Shown: piece after piece, positions 1 to 7,457 of the stretch
Position numbering within the stretch: position 1 is the stretch's first letter
How the letters are laid out: each line of letters starts with the position of its first letter
Position numbers and translations under genes: made by a program
Notes under the pieces: generated by a model
Told to the model about the DNA's origin: nothing
The model's input: the letters and a program-made list of their open reading frames with translations, nothing else
Database searches by the model: none
DNA from: a virus
DNA: 39,805 nt
Virus record (IMG/VR): IMGVR_UViG_3300020152_000260
Coordinates: 1-39,805 of that record
Reading direction: 5' to 3' (one strand)

Positions 1-93
1 AAACTCAATGGCATTCCCCGCTTGGCTCAGGTTATCGAGGGAGTCGTGTTCAAGGACGGAGTTCGGGAAGACGCCGAGAAAATCGCCGCCTGA
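1..93 (+). CDS. IS256-family transposase, C-terminal end (partial)
   Basis: An open frame enters from the left edge and stops at TGA 91-93. The last 30 residues include KLNG, then LAQVIEGVVFKDGV, then a short acidic tail ending in AA. This agrees with my memory of the C-terminus of IS256/Mutator-type transposases (W-x-KLNG...VI-GV-F-DG). A terminal-repeat-like sequence follows 10 bases after the stop, as expected for an IS end. Only the tail is in the window, so activity cannot be judged. The family call rests on pattern memory and could be wrong. Confidence 0.6.
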   Translation, partial: KLNGIPRLAQVIEGVVFKDGVREDAEKIAA

Positions 94-102
94 GTCCGCC
101 CC

Positions 103-127
103 GTACACAAAATTTGACCATTACTCC
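103..127. repeat. Putative terminal inverted repeat of the IS256-type element
   Basis: The sequence GTACACAAAATTTGACC followed by ATTACTCC lies just after the transposase stop and marks the point where the gene on the minus strand loses its expected reading. IS256-type ends often carry an AT-rich core of this kind. The matching left repeat and target duplication are outside the window, so the exact boundary (about 127/128) is approximate. Confidence 0.5.
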
Positions 128-221
128 GGAATATCTCCAGCACCCGCCTCCCATCATCGGGCCGAACTATGAATGCGAAACGGACGGGCCTTAATCTAAG
201 ATGCGCATTGATACGGGACAT
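128..221 (-). pseudogene. N-terminal fragment of an uncharacterised gene, interrupted by the IS element
   Basis: On the minus strand an ATG at 221 is preceded directly by AGGAGAG. It encodes about 31 residues starting MSRINAHLRLRP and continuing RFAFIVRPDDGRRVLEIFR before the reading enters the IS end. I recall large uncharacterised proteins beginning with a RINAHLRLRPxRFxF motif, but cannot name a function. The good ribosome site and protein-like sequence argue that a real gene was cut by the IS. It lies downstream of the head-morphogenesis gene in the same direction, so it could be the last gene of the leftward phage operon or flanking DNA. Confidence 0.5.
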
Positions 222-342
222 CTCTCTCCTGTTGCCAATTTCAGACTCTGAGACTTTGGCCAATATTGTAACGCTTCCCATACTTTGCGCTTGGCGTCAC
301 CGCAGGCTCCAACATAAGGGAGTCTTTCTCCCAATAAGTCGA
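222..342. other. Short intergenic stretch with a weak hairpin
   Basis: This holds no convincing gene. A five-base-pair hairpin (GGGAG, loop TCTTT, CTCCC) at 318-332 follows the stop of the head-morphogenesis gene in the leftward direction, but lacks a T-run, so it is at best a weak terminator. No transposase-site motif like that at the prophage right end is visible. Confidence 0.3.
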
Positions 343-1248
343 TTAATCAATCACTAAAAGTCCGCTCGTGGCCATATCCGCTTTTGTCGGATTCAGCCCG
401 ATCTCCTCCTCGCTGAAGGGCTTCTTTCCGGGAATCGAAACGTCCCAGCTCTCCATAAAAGGTAGCATCACACAGCCGCAATTGATGGTTTCCGAGGCGG
501 GCGCCTTGGGATCGTGGGGGTACATGAGCTGATGCCCGCCGATGATAAATGGCCGATCACGCGGCTGGATTTGCCCGTCCGCGGCATCGTGTTGCGGCCG
601 CGAGTGAATCTTTCCCGATCGGCGCCATTGTTTCTTGAGTCCCGGAACCGTGTCGCCGGCCTGCTGTAGCCGTTCGTGGGCGGCCGTCGCGAAAACCCGG
701 CCGATTTCGGTTCTGACGATCGTCGTCGCCCGCCTCCGGGACTGCTCCTTCAGCAGCTTGGTGATATTTGCAATCGCATCGCCGGGCGACTGTCCGCCGA
801 TCACCACCAAGCCGAGCTCGCCGTTGATCTTGGCTGCGGCGCTCGAGGCCACATCCTGAATCCGGTCGGTCATGAACGTCCGCATCGCCACAAGCGGCCT
901 GGTATCCAGCATCGGCAGCTCGCCGATGATGCGGATGCCTCCGGCTTCCAGCGGTTTTTCGATCATGGCCTGCCCCAGCGCCCACGCCTCGCCGGATTTC
1001 GTGGCGATCACCCCGGCCGATTTCGCGCCCAGGGCCGCCAGCGCCGTCTGGATCTCCTTTTGCAGCTGCGGTAGATACCACTGCTGATAATCGCTCGGCT
1101 GTCCGGCCAGCAACGCCTTAATCTGAGCGGCGACATCGTTCAGCAGCGCGACAATCTCATCCCGCGTCCCCTTTAACAGGCCGGTACGCGCCTTTATCAC
1201 CTGCGCCCGGGCCTTTTTGAAGCGCCGATCACGTTCCTTCCCGGTCAT
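343..1248 (-). CDS. Phage head morphogenesis protein (Mu F / SPP1 gp7 family)
   Basis: This 301-residue protein matches the SPP1 gp7/Mu F minor head family, which sits at the portal and helps head assembly and DNA delivery. Visible features are a basic helical N-terminus, a long helical middle, the segment TIVRTEIGRVFATAAHERL, and a C-terminal region ending in NCGCVMLPF, the cysteine-rich signature of the family. Its start overlaps the end of the portal gene by four bases, which implies translational coupling. It is complete, and is the last intact gene of the leftward late block. In Mu the protease gene would follow next, but here that gene is at 21.9 kb on the other strand. Confidence 0.88.
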   Translation of the reverse strand: MTGKERDRRFKKARAQVIKARTGLLKGTRDEIVALLNDVAAQIKALLAGQPSDYQQWYLPQLQKEIQTALAALGAKSAGVIATKSGEAWALGQAMIEKPLEAGGIRIIGELPMLDTRPLVAMRTFMTDRIQDVASSAAAKINGELGLVVIGGQSPGDAIANITKLLKEQSRRRATTIVRTEIGRVFATAAHERLQQAGDTVPGLKKQWRRSGKIHSRPQHDAADGQIQPRDRPFIIGGHQLMYPHDPKAPASETINCGCVMLPFMESWDVSIPGKKPFSEEEIGLNPTKADMATSGLLVID

Positions 1249-2687
1249 GGGCTATCGGCTGAATCGTCCGGCGGCTCGGTAAACACATCATCCTCTGCAG
1301 TTTTCGCGGCCTCCTTCTTCGCGGTCTCTAGCTCCGCCTCGGCATCGATCTCGACACCGAGCCGTCCGGCGATCGCGTTAATGAGGGAAACCGCCGTGGC
1401 CACCGTGATGAACTGTCGATCGACCGCGAGCGAAGCAGCCATCACGACTTGCTGCAATGCCGCCGCGTATTTCGTCGTATCGCGCGCCGTCATCTCTGGG
1501 AAGGCTGCCTCCACGTTCCATGCCTCCTCGGAAAAATCGGGCTCACCTTCCTCGCGTGCTATGGCCTTCTGGCGCAGCACGTATCGGCCGATCGATTCCA
1601 GGATGTACTTGATCATCCGCTGGCGCATGGACAGTACCTTAAAGGTCGGCTCGCCCATGCTCTCGCCGGTCGCCCGGTTCACGTCGCCTCCCCCGCCGTA
1701 CCAATGCTCCGGCACGGTCGCTCCTCCGAGCACATGGTTGCGGAACAGCCGGGCGTTTTCGCTCGAATCCTGTGCCTTCAGATCCGGCGTAACGGCTTGC
1801 CATACCTCCGCATCATTGTGCACCCGCACCGATCCGGGCGGCGGCGGATGAACCTCCTTTGACCGCTGTTTTACCTCGTCCGGTGTCGCCCCGGTGAGCG
1901 TCACATCCCAAAGAAACGCTCGCATAAAGCTGGCGCGGTCCAGTTCGCCGAATAAGAACTGCTCGTAGCCGTCCAGCCAGTCGGTTTGCGCCAGGAGGTC
2001 GGAGCGCCCGCGGCGACCGTTGGACAGATCGTTGATGGTAAAATAAAACGCCTCGCCGTCGCTGAACGTCTGGCGGATCTCCTGGGTGCGCGCGCCGAAC
2101 ACCTCTTCCGGCCCGTTGATGATGGTGCGGTAGCGGCGGGCCACGCCCTTCTTGTCCTTCACCGTCACGATCCCGATCACCTGGGAGCGGTTGTCCGGAT
2201 CGGTCACCACCGTTTCGATCAGCGCCGGGTCCAGATAGCCGAGCCGGATATGACCGTTCATCTCGTTGATGAACGTCGGGTAACACTGCTCGCCGTAGAG
2301 CGCCAGCTCCCGAACCTTCTGCGGCAGCTTTAGATCCATCTCGTTGATCGGGTCCTTCCAGAACCGATCGAGAACCTTTTGATTATCTTCATCCTTGACC
2401 GTGAGCTGCACGCCTTCGGCCAGCAAGTAGGCCACGGGAAGCTCGATCAGCCGGTTTGCCAGCAGATTGGACTCCCAGAGATACAGCGCCATGTCCCGCA
2501 TGCGCTTCTGGGTCATGGGCGATAGGTCCCGATCGACGTCCCCGGTCAGCCGGCGCCATTGATCCTCGTCATTGTCGACGGTCACCCCGACCGCCTCGCG
2601 GAATTCGGTTTTTGCCGGCGTCGAAACGGCCTCTCGGAAGGCCGAAAACCCGTTTATGACGCGATCGAGAATATCGGTGAATGCCAT
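1245..2687 (-). CDS. Phage portal protein (DUF935, Mu gp29 type)
   Basis: A 480-residue protein of the DUF935 portal family. Portal proteins form the dodecameric ring at one head vertex through which DNA is packaged and ejected. Supporting segments are LANRLIELPVAYLLAEGVQ, the central GRRGRSDLLAQTDWLDGYEQF, and GGGGDVNRATGESMGEP followed by a long helix, all in the expected order. Length is close to Mu gp29. It lies 12 bases after the large terminase stop and overlaps the downstream head gene, the usual packaging-operon arrangement. Confidence 0.9.
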   Translation of the reverse strand: MAFTDILDRVINGFSAFREAVSTPAKTEFREAVGVTVDNDEDQWRRLTGDVDRDLSPMTQKRMRDMALYLWESNLLANRLIELPVAYLLAEGVQLTVKDEDNQKVLDRFWKDPINEMDLKLPQKVRELALYGEQCYPTFINEMNGHIRLGYLDPALIETVVTDPDNRSQVIGIVTVKDKKGVARRYRTIINGPEEVFGARTQEIRQTFSDGEAFYFTINDLSNGRRGRSDLLAQTDWLDGYEQFLFGELDRASFMRAFLWDVTLTGATPDEVKQRSKEVHPPPPGSVRVHNDAEVWQAVTPDLKAQDSSENARLFRNHVLGGATVPEHWYGGGGDVNRATGESMGEPTFKVLSMRQRMIKYILESIGRYVLRQKAIAREEGEPDFSEEAWNVEAAFPEMTARDTTKYAAALQQVVMAASLAVDRQFITVATAVSLINAIAGRLGVEIDAEAELETAKKEAAKTAEDDVFTEPPDDSADSP

Positions 2688-2699
2688 CGTTACCCCTGT

Positions 2700-4232
2700 C
2701 TACTGCCTTATTACCCGGGCGAACATCCGGCCCAGTCGACCCAACGGGCTGCGGGTCCGATACGCATCGGGGACATAAGCGTCCCTTACCTGCTCGGCAT
2801 CGCCGGCCGTTTCGCCGGCTGGCGGTTGGCCTTCCTGAACCGTGGCGAACGTCGCCAGCAAACCGGCAATCCCGGAGTCCGCGTGCCGTTTCTTGCCATC
2901 GGCGCCGCGCAGCTCCACATCGTCGCCGATCTTGGCCACGCCCTTGATCACACGAAATGCCCGGTAATCGGTCAGGATGTCGGCGTGCTTCGGGATCACC
3001 CAGGTGCGGTCCTCGAAATGCGCCTTGAGCCTGGGCGTATTCTCCCGGTACCACTCCAGGGACAGCATCACTTTGGTAATACGGCCGGGATAACGTTGCA
3101 AGGCAACTTCGGCGAGATATTCGCCGTTGCCGCGGCCGTCGAGCGCGCCGTGGCGGAACCGCGGAAGCCGGTCGGCGATATAAAAGAGAATCTGTTTTTG
3201 CTGCTCGAACGGGATATTCCGCAGCTCTACCACGAATGGCGTGCGATAACTGAGATTGGCGAGTTCCGCCAGCGGCCAGATCACCGTCAGATCCCCGGAG
3301 CGGCCAAAATCCTCGCCGAAATAATGCTGTGCGTTCGGATCGAGCTGCGCCAGCAACGGCGCCAGATGCTCCTCGCACCAGTCCTGCGTCTCGGCCTTGC
3401 GGATGTGCTCGGGTTGCAGCGTGAACGAATCCGGCTGGCTGAAGCGCAGCACCGGAATGCCGTCCTCCATGCAGCTTTCGATCAGCGCCCGGGTCAGGAA
3501 CGCCCCCGATCCGGACGCCGGTACCACGTCCAATTCTTCCGCGGCATCGTCGCCATAAAAGGCGTAGGTTTCCGCGATCCAGGCCGCCTCCGCCTCGGGC
3601 GACCATCCCCGGCCGAGCTTGAGGCAGATCCGCTTGAAGAGGCCCTGTTTCACCGCTTCCTGGAACTCGATCCGATGCAAGCTGTACGGCTTTTTGCCCG
3701 CCCGGGTATCGAGCACCAGTTCGTTGAACGGATTCTGCTCGCCGTTGTGGGAGCTGATGACCCGGACCTTGCCGCCCCACATCAGGAGCGCCAGCGCCGC
3801 CTTCATCAAGCCGGGCAGATCGTCGTGGAATGCGGCCTCGTCAATGATGACCACGCCCTGCTTGCCGCGGAGGTTCGAGGGCCGTGACGACAGTGCGGTT
3901 GCACGGAACCCGGACGCGAAACGAATCACAAAGGTCAGGATGTCTTTGTCTTCATCCTTGAAAATCTCCTCCTGCATTTCCCCCGCGGCGAGCTGGTAAT
4001 GCTTGGCCCAAAACGCCACGTCGCCAATGAACTCCATGGCCATATCTTTGTTGTAGCCGATGTACCAGGTATCGTCGCCGCCTGCATTCGGGCTGGAGGC
4101 CCCGGTCAACGCGGCTTCGGACGCTTCGCCCCAGGTGAGACCCACCCGCCGCGATTTCTCGGCGAGCTTCACCGGGCTCGGATCGGCTACCCAGGCTTGC
4201 TGATAGGGAAGGAGGACGGCGGGAGCGCTCAT
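2700..4232 (-). CDS. Terminase large subunit (Mu gp28 type)
   Basis: A 510-residue packaging motor ATPase/nuclease. Near the N-terminus SRRVGLTWGEASEA (about residues 27-40) fits the degenerate Walker A of Mu-type terminases, and VVIIDEAAFHDDLPG (about 127-141) is Walker B with the catalytic glutamate. The segment HYFGEDFGRSGDLTVIWPL in the second half looks like the start of the RNase H-like nuclease domain. It would cut and package phage DNA with flanking host DNA headful-wise, as in Mu. It overlaps the small subunit gene by four bases. Confidence 0.92.
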   Translation of the reverse strand: MSAPAVLLPYQQAWVADPSPVKLAEKSRRVGLTWGEASEAALTGASSPNAGGDDTWYIGYNKDMAMEFIGDVAFWAKHYQLAAGEMQEEIFKDEDKDILTFVIRFASGFRATALSSRPSNLRGKQGVVIIDEAAFHDDLPGLMKAALALLMWGGKVRVISSHNGEQNPFNELVLDTRAGKKPYSLHRIEFQEAVKQGLFKRICLKLGRGWSPEAEAAWIAETYAFYGDDAAEELDVVPASGSGAFLTRALIESCMEDGIPVLRFSQPDSFTLQPEHIRKAETQDWCEEHLAPLLAQLDPNAQHYFGEDFGRSGDLTVIWPLAELANLSYRTPFVVELRNIPFEQQKQILFYIADRLPRFRHGALDGRGNGEYLAEVALQRYPGRITKVMLSLEWYRENTPRLKAHFEDRTWVIPKHADILTDYRAFRVIKGVAKIGDDVELRGADGKKRHADSGIAGLLATFATVQEGQPPAGETAGDAEQVRDAYVPDAYRTRSPLGRLGRMFARVIRQ

Positions 4233-4750
4233 GCCACGATCCCGAGGATCTCGCGCCGGATCGTGTCGACGGCCTCCGCAGAGAGACCGCCTTGCCTTGC
4301 AACCGAGGCGACCTTTTCGGCGGCCGACTTCGCCTTGGCCTGAACCTCCGCCTGGTACTGCTTCTGCTTCACCGAGGCATTCGAAAGCCGAGCCACCATG
4401 ATGCCGATATCCTTGAGATTGACCTCCTTGTCTTCATCGCTCAGGTTGACCAGCACGTCGAACGCCTTTTGCTGCACCAGCCGGATCAGCGCCTCATTCA
4501 TGGCGTTGCCCTCGTCCGGCGCGGCCTCGGCGATGGCCTTGGCCTGCTCGGTCGCGACTTTTAGCGCGGAAATACGCTGCTCGAACTCCTGGCCGTACTT
4601 GTGAATGGCTGACTTGCTGATCTCGTAACCCTGATCGGCTAGCCATTCTGATAGCGCCACATAACCGGAAAACCCCGCTTCGAGCAGGCGCCGGTCGAGC
4701 TCCGCTTTAACCGGATCGGGCAACTGTAAAACGGCGGAACGTGGAGGCAT
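4229..4750 (-). CDS. Terminase small subunit-like protein (DUF3486, Mu gp27 type)
   Basis: A 173-residue protein of the DUF3486 family. The N-terminal part (residues 1-50, with SGYVALSEWLADQGYEISKS followed by AIHKYGQEFE) resembles a helix-turn-helix DNA-binding module, and the rest is helical with several stretches likely to form coiled coil. In Mu this position (gp27) is assigned to the DNA-recognition subunit of the packaging enzyme. It overlaps the large-subunit start and follows the gp26-like gene closely, which supports the assignment. Confidence 0.88.
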   Translation of the reverse strand: MPPRSAVLQLPDPVKAELDRRLLEAGFSGYVALSEWLADQGYEISKSAIHKYGQEFEQRISALKVATEQAKAIAEAAPDEGNAMNEALIRLVQQKAFDVLVNLSDEDKEVNLKDIGIMVARLSNASVKQKQYQAEVQAKAKSAAEKVASVARQGGLSAEAVDTIRREILGIVA

Positions 4751-4768
4751 AAACGGCCTTTCCTTGTT

Positions 4769-5080
4769 TTACCCACATGCCGGGCGCGTAATCCCGACAT
4801 CCTCCATGGTCGGGTTCTCCAGATAGTCGATGCCTTTCGGCAGCAGCTTGCCCTCCCAGAACTCGCGCCCCTCCGTCAGCTCGATATAGCCTTTGTCGCT
4901 CAAATAGGTCAGGGCCTTGCGCACATCGCCTTGGGACGCCTGCAAATCGGCATCGGTCAATACGTCGGCCAAGAGACCGTCGCCGACCGGATAGGGATAG
5001 CCCGCTTCGAGGGTCTTCAAAACCCGGTAACGGATCATCTTGATCCGCGCCATCTGAAGTCTGTCGTTCAAGGTTGTCAT
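4769..5080 (-). CDS. Mu gp26-like winged-helix protein
   Basis: A 103-residue protein resembling Mu gp26. It is small and mostly helical, with a pattern like a winged helix: IRYRVLKTLEAGYPYPVG, then GDVRKALTYLSDKGYIEL followed by a beta-wing-like stretch and a short acidic tail. Its role in the virion or packaging is not established. It lies directly before the small terminase gene, where gp26 is found in Mu-like phages, and overlaps the preceding membrane-protein gene by four bases. Confidence 0.75.
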   Translation of the reverse strand: MTTLNDRLQMARIKMIRYRVLKTLEAGYPYPVGDGLLADVLTDADLQASQGDVRKALTYLSDKGYIELTEGREFWEGKLLPKGIDYLENPTMEDVGITRPACG

Positions 5081-5481
5081 CGCTCACGTTCTCCGATCAG
5101 CCGCTCCAGGCGGACGTTCAAGGTGTTGAGTTTCTCGCTGAGGGCGTCTTGCTTGGCATCGATCACTGCGGCGAAGCGAATCCAGTCTTCGCGCTGGACA
5201 TAGGTCCTAGGCAGTTCGGCCTTAAGTTGCAGCAGCTCTCGCTCGACCTGTTGCCACTTCCTGTTTTCGTTGGCCGCTGCGGTTTCAAGGACGGCAAATT
5301 TGGTATCCCAATGTTTTTGCCCCTCTTCGCGCGCCAGCGCCTGAGCACTGAACCGTTCGTCCAGGCGTTTCTCCACTTGGCCCAGCAGTACCTTGCCGCC
5401 TGCGAATACGGCAGCGAAAAACGAAAACAGCAGCCCCGCCAGAAAGGTCAGGAGTGCCCAAAATTCAATATGCAAAGTCAT
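5077..5481 (-). CDS. Small membrane-anchored coiled-coil protein (DUF2730-like, possible lysis accessory)
   Basis: A 134-residue protein with one N-terminal transmembrane segment (about residues 7-28, WALLTFLAGLLFSFFAAVFA) and then a long charged helical region likely to form coiled coil. This layout is that of DUF2730-like Mu phage proteins and also of inner-membrane spanins. It sits in the late block between a DksA/TraR-type protein and the terminase genes. A role in spanning the periplasm at lysis is inference only. Starts and stops overlap neighbours by four bases on both sides. Confidence 0.6.
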   Translation of the reverse strand: MTLHIEFWALLTFLAGLLFSFFAAVFAGGKVLLGQVEKRLDERFSAQALAREEGQKHWDTKFAVLETAAANENRKWQQVERELLQLKAELPRTYVQREDWIRFAAVIDAKQDALSEKLNTLNVRLERLIGERER

Positions 5482-5711
5482 TCATACCTCTTCTCTTCAG
5501 CCTCGCGGACTTCCTGGCAGCCGACGCACCGCACCGCCTTCGGAACGATCCCGAGGCGGTCGCCGCCGATCGGCGCGCTGCAGTCGCAGCACACCACGCC
5601 GTCGGCCGTGACGATTTGCGCCTCTCCGGACGCTTCGCCCGCCAGGGAATTCCGGAGAGCAATTGCCCGGTCCATCTCCTCGTACGCCTGCGCGCGATCC
5701 GCGTCATCCAT
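5478..5711 (-). CDS. TraR/DksA-family zinc-finger protein
   Basis: A 77-residue protein with a four-cysteine zinc finger, C41-x2-C44 ... C62-x2-C65, in the context CDCSAPIGGDRLGIVPKAVR and RCVGCQ, diagnostic of the short TraR/DksA family. A helical N-terminus with acidic residues precedes it. Such proteins bind the RNA polymerase secondary channel and modulate transcription, and short phage-borne versions are common in Mu-like late blocks. Overlaps the next gene by four bases. Confidence 0.85.
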   Translation of the reverse strand: MDDADRAQAYEEMDRAIALRNSLAGEASGEAQIVTADGVVCCDCSAPIGGDRLGIVPKAVRCVGCQEVREAEEKRYE

Positions 5712-5729
5712 CGAACGGCTCCAGCCAGA

Positions 5730-6056
5730 TCACGGCGAGGGTTTTTCCGGGTCCTGAATCTGCCGCAGCGTCTCGGCGACGACGGCGCGCAGTTGCGATT
5801 CGTCGACCTCGACCGCTTCCAGGGTGGCCGGCGGGCCGGCGGTACCCATCCCCGCGCGGAGTGCGATGAACGACAACCCTTCGAGGATTTGCTTGGCCGC
5901 CTCACCCAGCGCCATATCGCCGGTCAGCCATAGAATCAACGCCGAAACGGCCGTGAGGCCGCCGAGCAGATAGGTGCGTTTGCCGCAGAGCGCACCGCCG
6001 TTCAGGAGGTGCCTTCGAGCCGCCAACTTTTCGTCCGGAGAGAGAGGAACCATCAT
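5730..6056 (-). CDS. Small membrane protein, holin candidate
   Basis: A 108-residue protein starting with two adjacent methionines. Residues about 29-45 (TYLLGGLTAVSALILWL) form one clear hydrophobic segment and 55-70 a second weaker one, followed by an acidic tail. The size and place after the endolysin and lipoprotein genes fit a holin or lysis accessory, but no family-specific motif is visible, so this is inference. No strong ribosome site is seen before the start. A perfect ten-base-pair hairpin lies just upstream at 6084-6107. Confidence 0.5.
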   Translation of the reverse strand: MMVPLSPDEKLAARRHLLNGGALCGKRTYLLGGLTAVSALILWLTGDMALGEAAKQILEGLSFIALRAGMGTAGPPATLEAVEVDESQLRAVVAETLRQIQDPEKPSP

Positions 6057-6083
6057 GGATGTCTCATGTTGGATTCAGCCCAG

Positions 6084-6107
6084 CCCGCCGGGGAACTCCC
6101 CGGCGGG
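6084..6107. other. Strong GC hairpin in the lysis region
   Basis: CCCGCCGGGG (6084-6093), loop AACT, and CCCCGGCGGG (6098-6107) form a perfect ten-base-pair stem with a four-base loop. It lies between the lipoprotein gene (ending 6214) and the next gene (starting 6056). There is no T-run on either strand, so it is more likely an attenuator, RNA-stability element or processing signal than a classic terminator. Confidence 0.65.
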
Positions 6108-6213
6108 GGGCGCTAGTGTCTAGCCGCGGGTGCCGACAGAGGCTACGTACCCCCGGTTTAGTCGGATACCGAGGACCTAACCCACACCCGAGCATCGGCC
6201 GATCGGGTATTCG

Positions 6214-6639
6214 TTACGCCGGCACCGGTCCAGGGTCGTCGCCGGGGTCGGACTGATGGCAGGCCATGCAGTCAGATCCCGGCGGTCTGCCGTCGGCCAC
6301 GTGAACGCCGGTGGGTATACTGGGTGCCCGCCTATCCAGCAACGCCGCGGGGCCATCCGGCGGCGTGCCGCCTGGAGCTGGGGTAGTAGATGGAGCGGGC
6401 GCGGCTTGATCCTGTGCGCAATCGATCTTGACGGCGTTCGGGAACGCCTTGGCATTGACGGCGCTGCGGATGCCGGCCCGCTGATCCGCCGGCTGCGAGC
6501 AGTACAGCGTCACCGCCTCGCCCAAATAGCCCTGCACCTGGTTGACGGCGCTGCAGCCGGACATCAGGCCGATCGTCCCGATCACCAAAAAGCCGATCGC
6601 CCCGAGCAGGGAGATGCGAACACGAGAGAGTTTTGACAT
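6214..6639 (-). CDS. Phage lipoprotein of the lysis region
   Basis: The start at 6639 is chosen because GGAGG stands six bases before this ATG; a longer upstream reading lacks this and has no protein-like sequence. The 141-residue product begins with a basic stretch, a hydrophobic segment (LLGAIGFLVIGTIGL) and a lipobox-like MSGC, so it is probably lipidated after signal cleavage. The mature part contains LYCSQPADQRAGIRSAVNAK, a segment I associate with small Mu-phage proteins, then a proline-rich tail. An outer-membrane spanin role is possible but unproven. Confidence 0.65.
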   Translation of the reverse strand: MSKLSRVRISLLGAIGFLVIGTIGLMSGCSAVNQVQGYLGEAVTLYCSQPADQRAGIRSAVNAKAFPNAVKIDCAQDQAAPAPSTTPAPGGTPPDGPAALLDRRAPSIPTGVHVADGRPPGSDCMACHQSDPGDDPGPVPA

Positions 6640-6719
6640 AGATCCTCCGAATTTAGGTGCCGTTGATATCTCGATCTCACGGCGCCGCACCCAAAGCGCC
6701 CGATCGAGCCGAGAACGGG

Positions 6720-6914
6720 TTAACGCCGATATCGCTTCCAACCCTCGCGGCAAAACCATTCGGTCAGTCCGCCGGCCGGAATAGGTGAAAACGTCGTCTG
6801 ATTCAAAATACGTGCGGTATCCAACGCTTGGGCCAACGGCTTAGCGTCACCCTTGGTTATCAAAAGCTCGCCGGTAGCGAGTTCGGCAGCTACGACATAC
6901 TGTTTTGCGCTCAT
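6720..6914 (-). CDS. Small hypothetical protein downstream of the endolysin
   Basis: A 64-residue product beginning MSAKQYVVAAELATGELL. Its start overlaps the endolysin stop by four bases, the coupling seen throughout this operon, which supports it being real. No transmembrane segment or motif is evident. Function unknown. Confidence 0.5.
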   Translation of the reverse strand: MSAKQYVVAAELATGELLITKGDAKPLAQALDTARILNQTTFSPIPAGGLTEWFCREGWKRYRR

Positions 6915-7396
6915 GATCTCTCCAGTTGGATGTCACACAGATGATTGGCCAGAGGCTCCATTTCGCCGCCCAGCCAGGCCGGTACGTCGAAGCCGGGGCA
7001 AATTTTCTTGGCGAATTGGCGGTGGCCGCAGATTTGAATGCCGGGATGACGCTTTTGGATTGCCTGGACGTGCGCGCGGAGCGACTCCCATTGATGGCGG
7101 GTAAACCGGTCGGTGCCGATCAGACAGACGCCGATCGATACAGTGTTCATCCCCTGGCAATGTGCGCCCACCTCGGATTCGGACCGGCCGTTCCGCACCG
7201 CGCCGTTGGTGTAGATCACATAGTGGTAGCCGATATGCCGGAGCCGCGGCTCGTGGTGGCCGATATCGGCCGGATCGCGCCGAAAGCCGCGCTCCTTATG
7301 CCAGCGGTCGATATCCTCGGCCGTAAAATGCCGCCCATTGGGCGTTGCCGCGCAATGGATGATGAGGTGTGTGATTTTGGATTTGTCCCGCCACAT
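6911..7396 (-). CDS. Endolysin, N-acetylmuramoyl-L-alanine amidase (Amidase_2)
   Basis: A 161-residue peptidoglycan amidase that cuts between muramic acid and the stem peptide. ITHLIIHCAATPNG carries the first zinc ligand H14; GYHYVIYTNG and GAHCQGMN follow; H125 and C133 in GHRQFAKKICPGFD complete the zinc site. There is no signal peptide, so export depends on a holin. It is the first gene of the late leftward block. The only reasonable ATG (7396) has no Shine-Dalgarno sequence and lies nine bases after a TAATCT hexamer, which suggests a leaderless transcript. Confidence 0.9.
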   Translation of the reverse strand: MWRDKSKITHLIIHCAATPNGRHFTAEDIDRWHKERGFRRDPADIGHHEPRLRHIGYHYVIYTNGAVRNGRSESEVGAHCQGMNTVSIGVCLIGTDRFTRHQWESLRAHVQAIQKRHPGIQICGHRQFAKKICPGFDVPAWLGGEMEPLANHLCDIQLERS

Positions 7397-7397
7397 G

Positions 7398-7457
7398 GAG
7401 GGACAGATTAGGGGGACGGGGAAGCCGGGGGCAGATGAAGCGTTTCAGCGGGGATTT
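7398..7457 (-). promoter_or_regulatory. Putative Mor-dependent late promoter before the lysis/packaging block
   Basis: Read on the minus strand, positions 7457-7404 match 21543-21596 on the plus strand at 47 of 54 positions without gaps. The shared parts are a dyad (GCTGAAACGCTTCATC here, centre 7441.5), a CT-rich spacer and a TAATCT hexamer at 7410-7405. The expected start is near 7398, which puts the dyad centre at about -43.5, the position I recall for Mor in the Mu middle promoter. There is no -35 box, as expected for activator dependence. The dyad overlaps the mor stop codon. Confidence 0.75.

Noticed and set aside
2559-3887. Long plus-strand frame of 442 codons opposite the large terminase
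   Set aside because: It mirrors the terminase gene, is rich in Arg/Pro/Gly-type codons typical of GC-rich shadow frames, and has no recognisable domain.
6934-6942. CACAGAT as the expected inverted duplication next to a left end
   Set aside because: It lies within the intact endolysin gene and has no end repeats near it.
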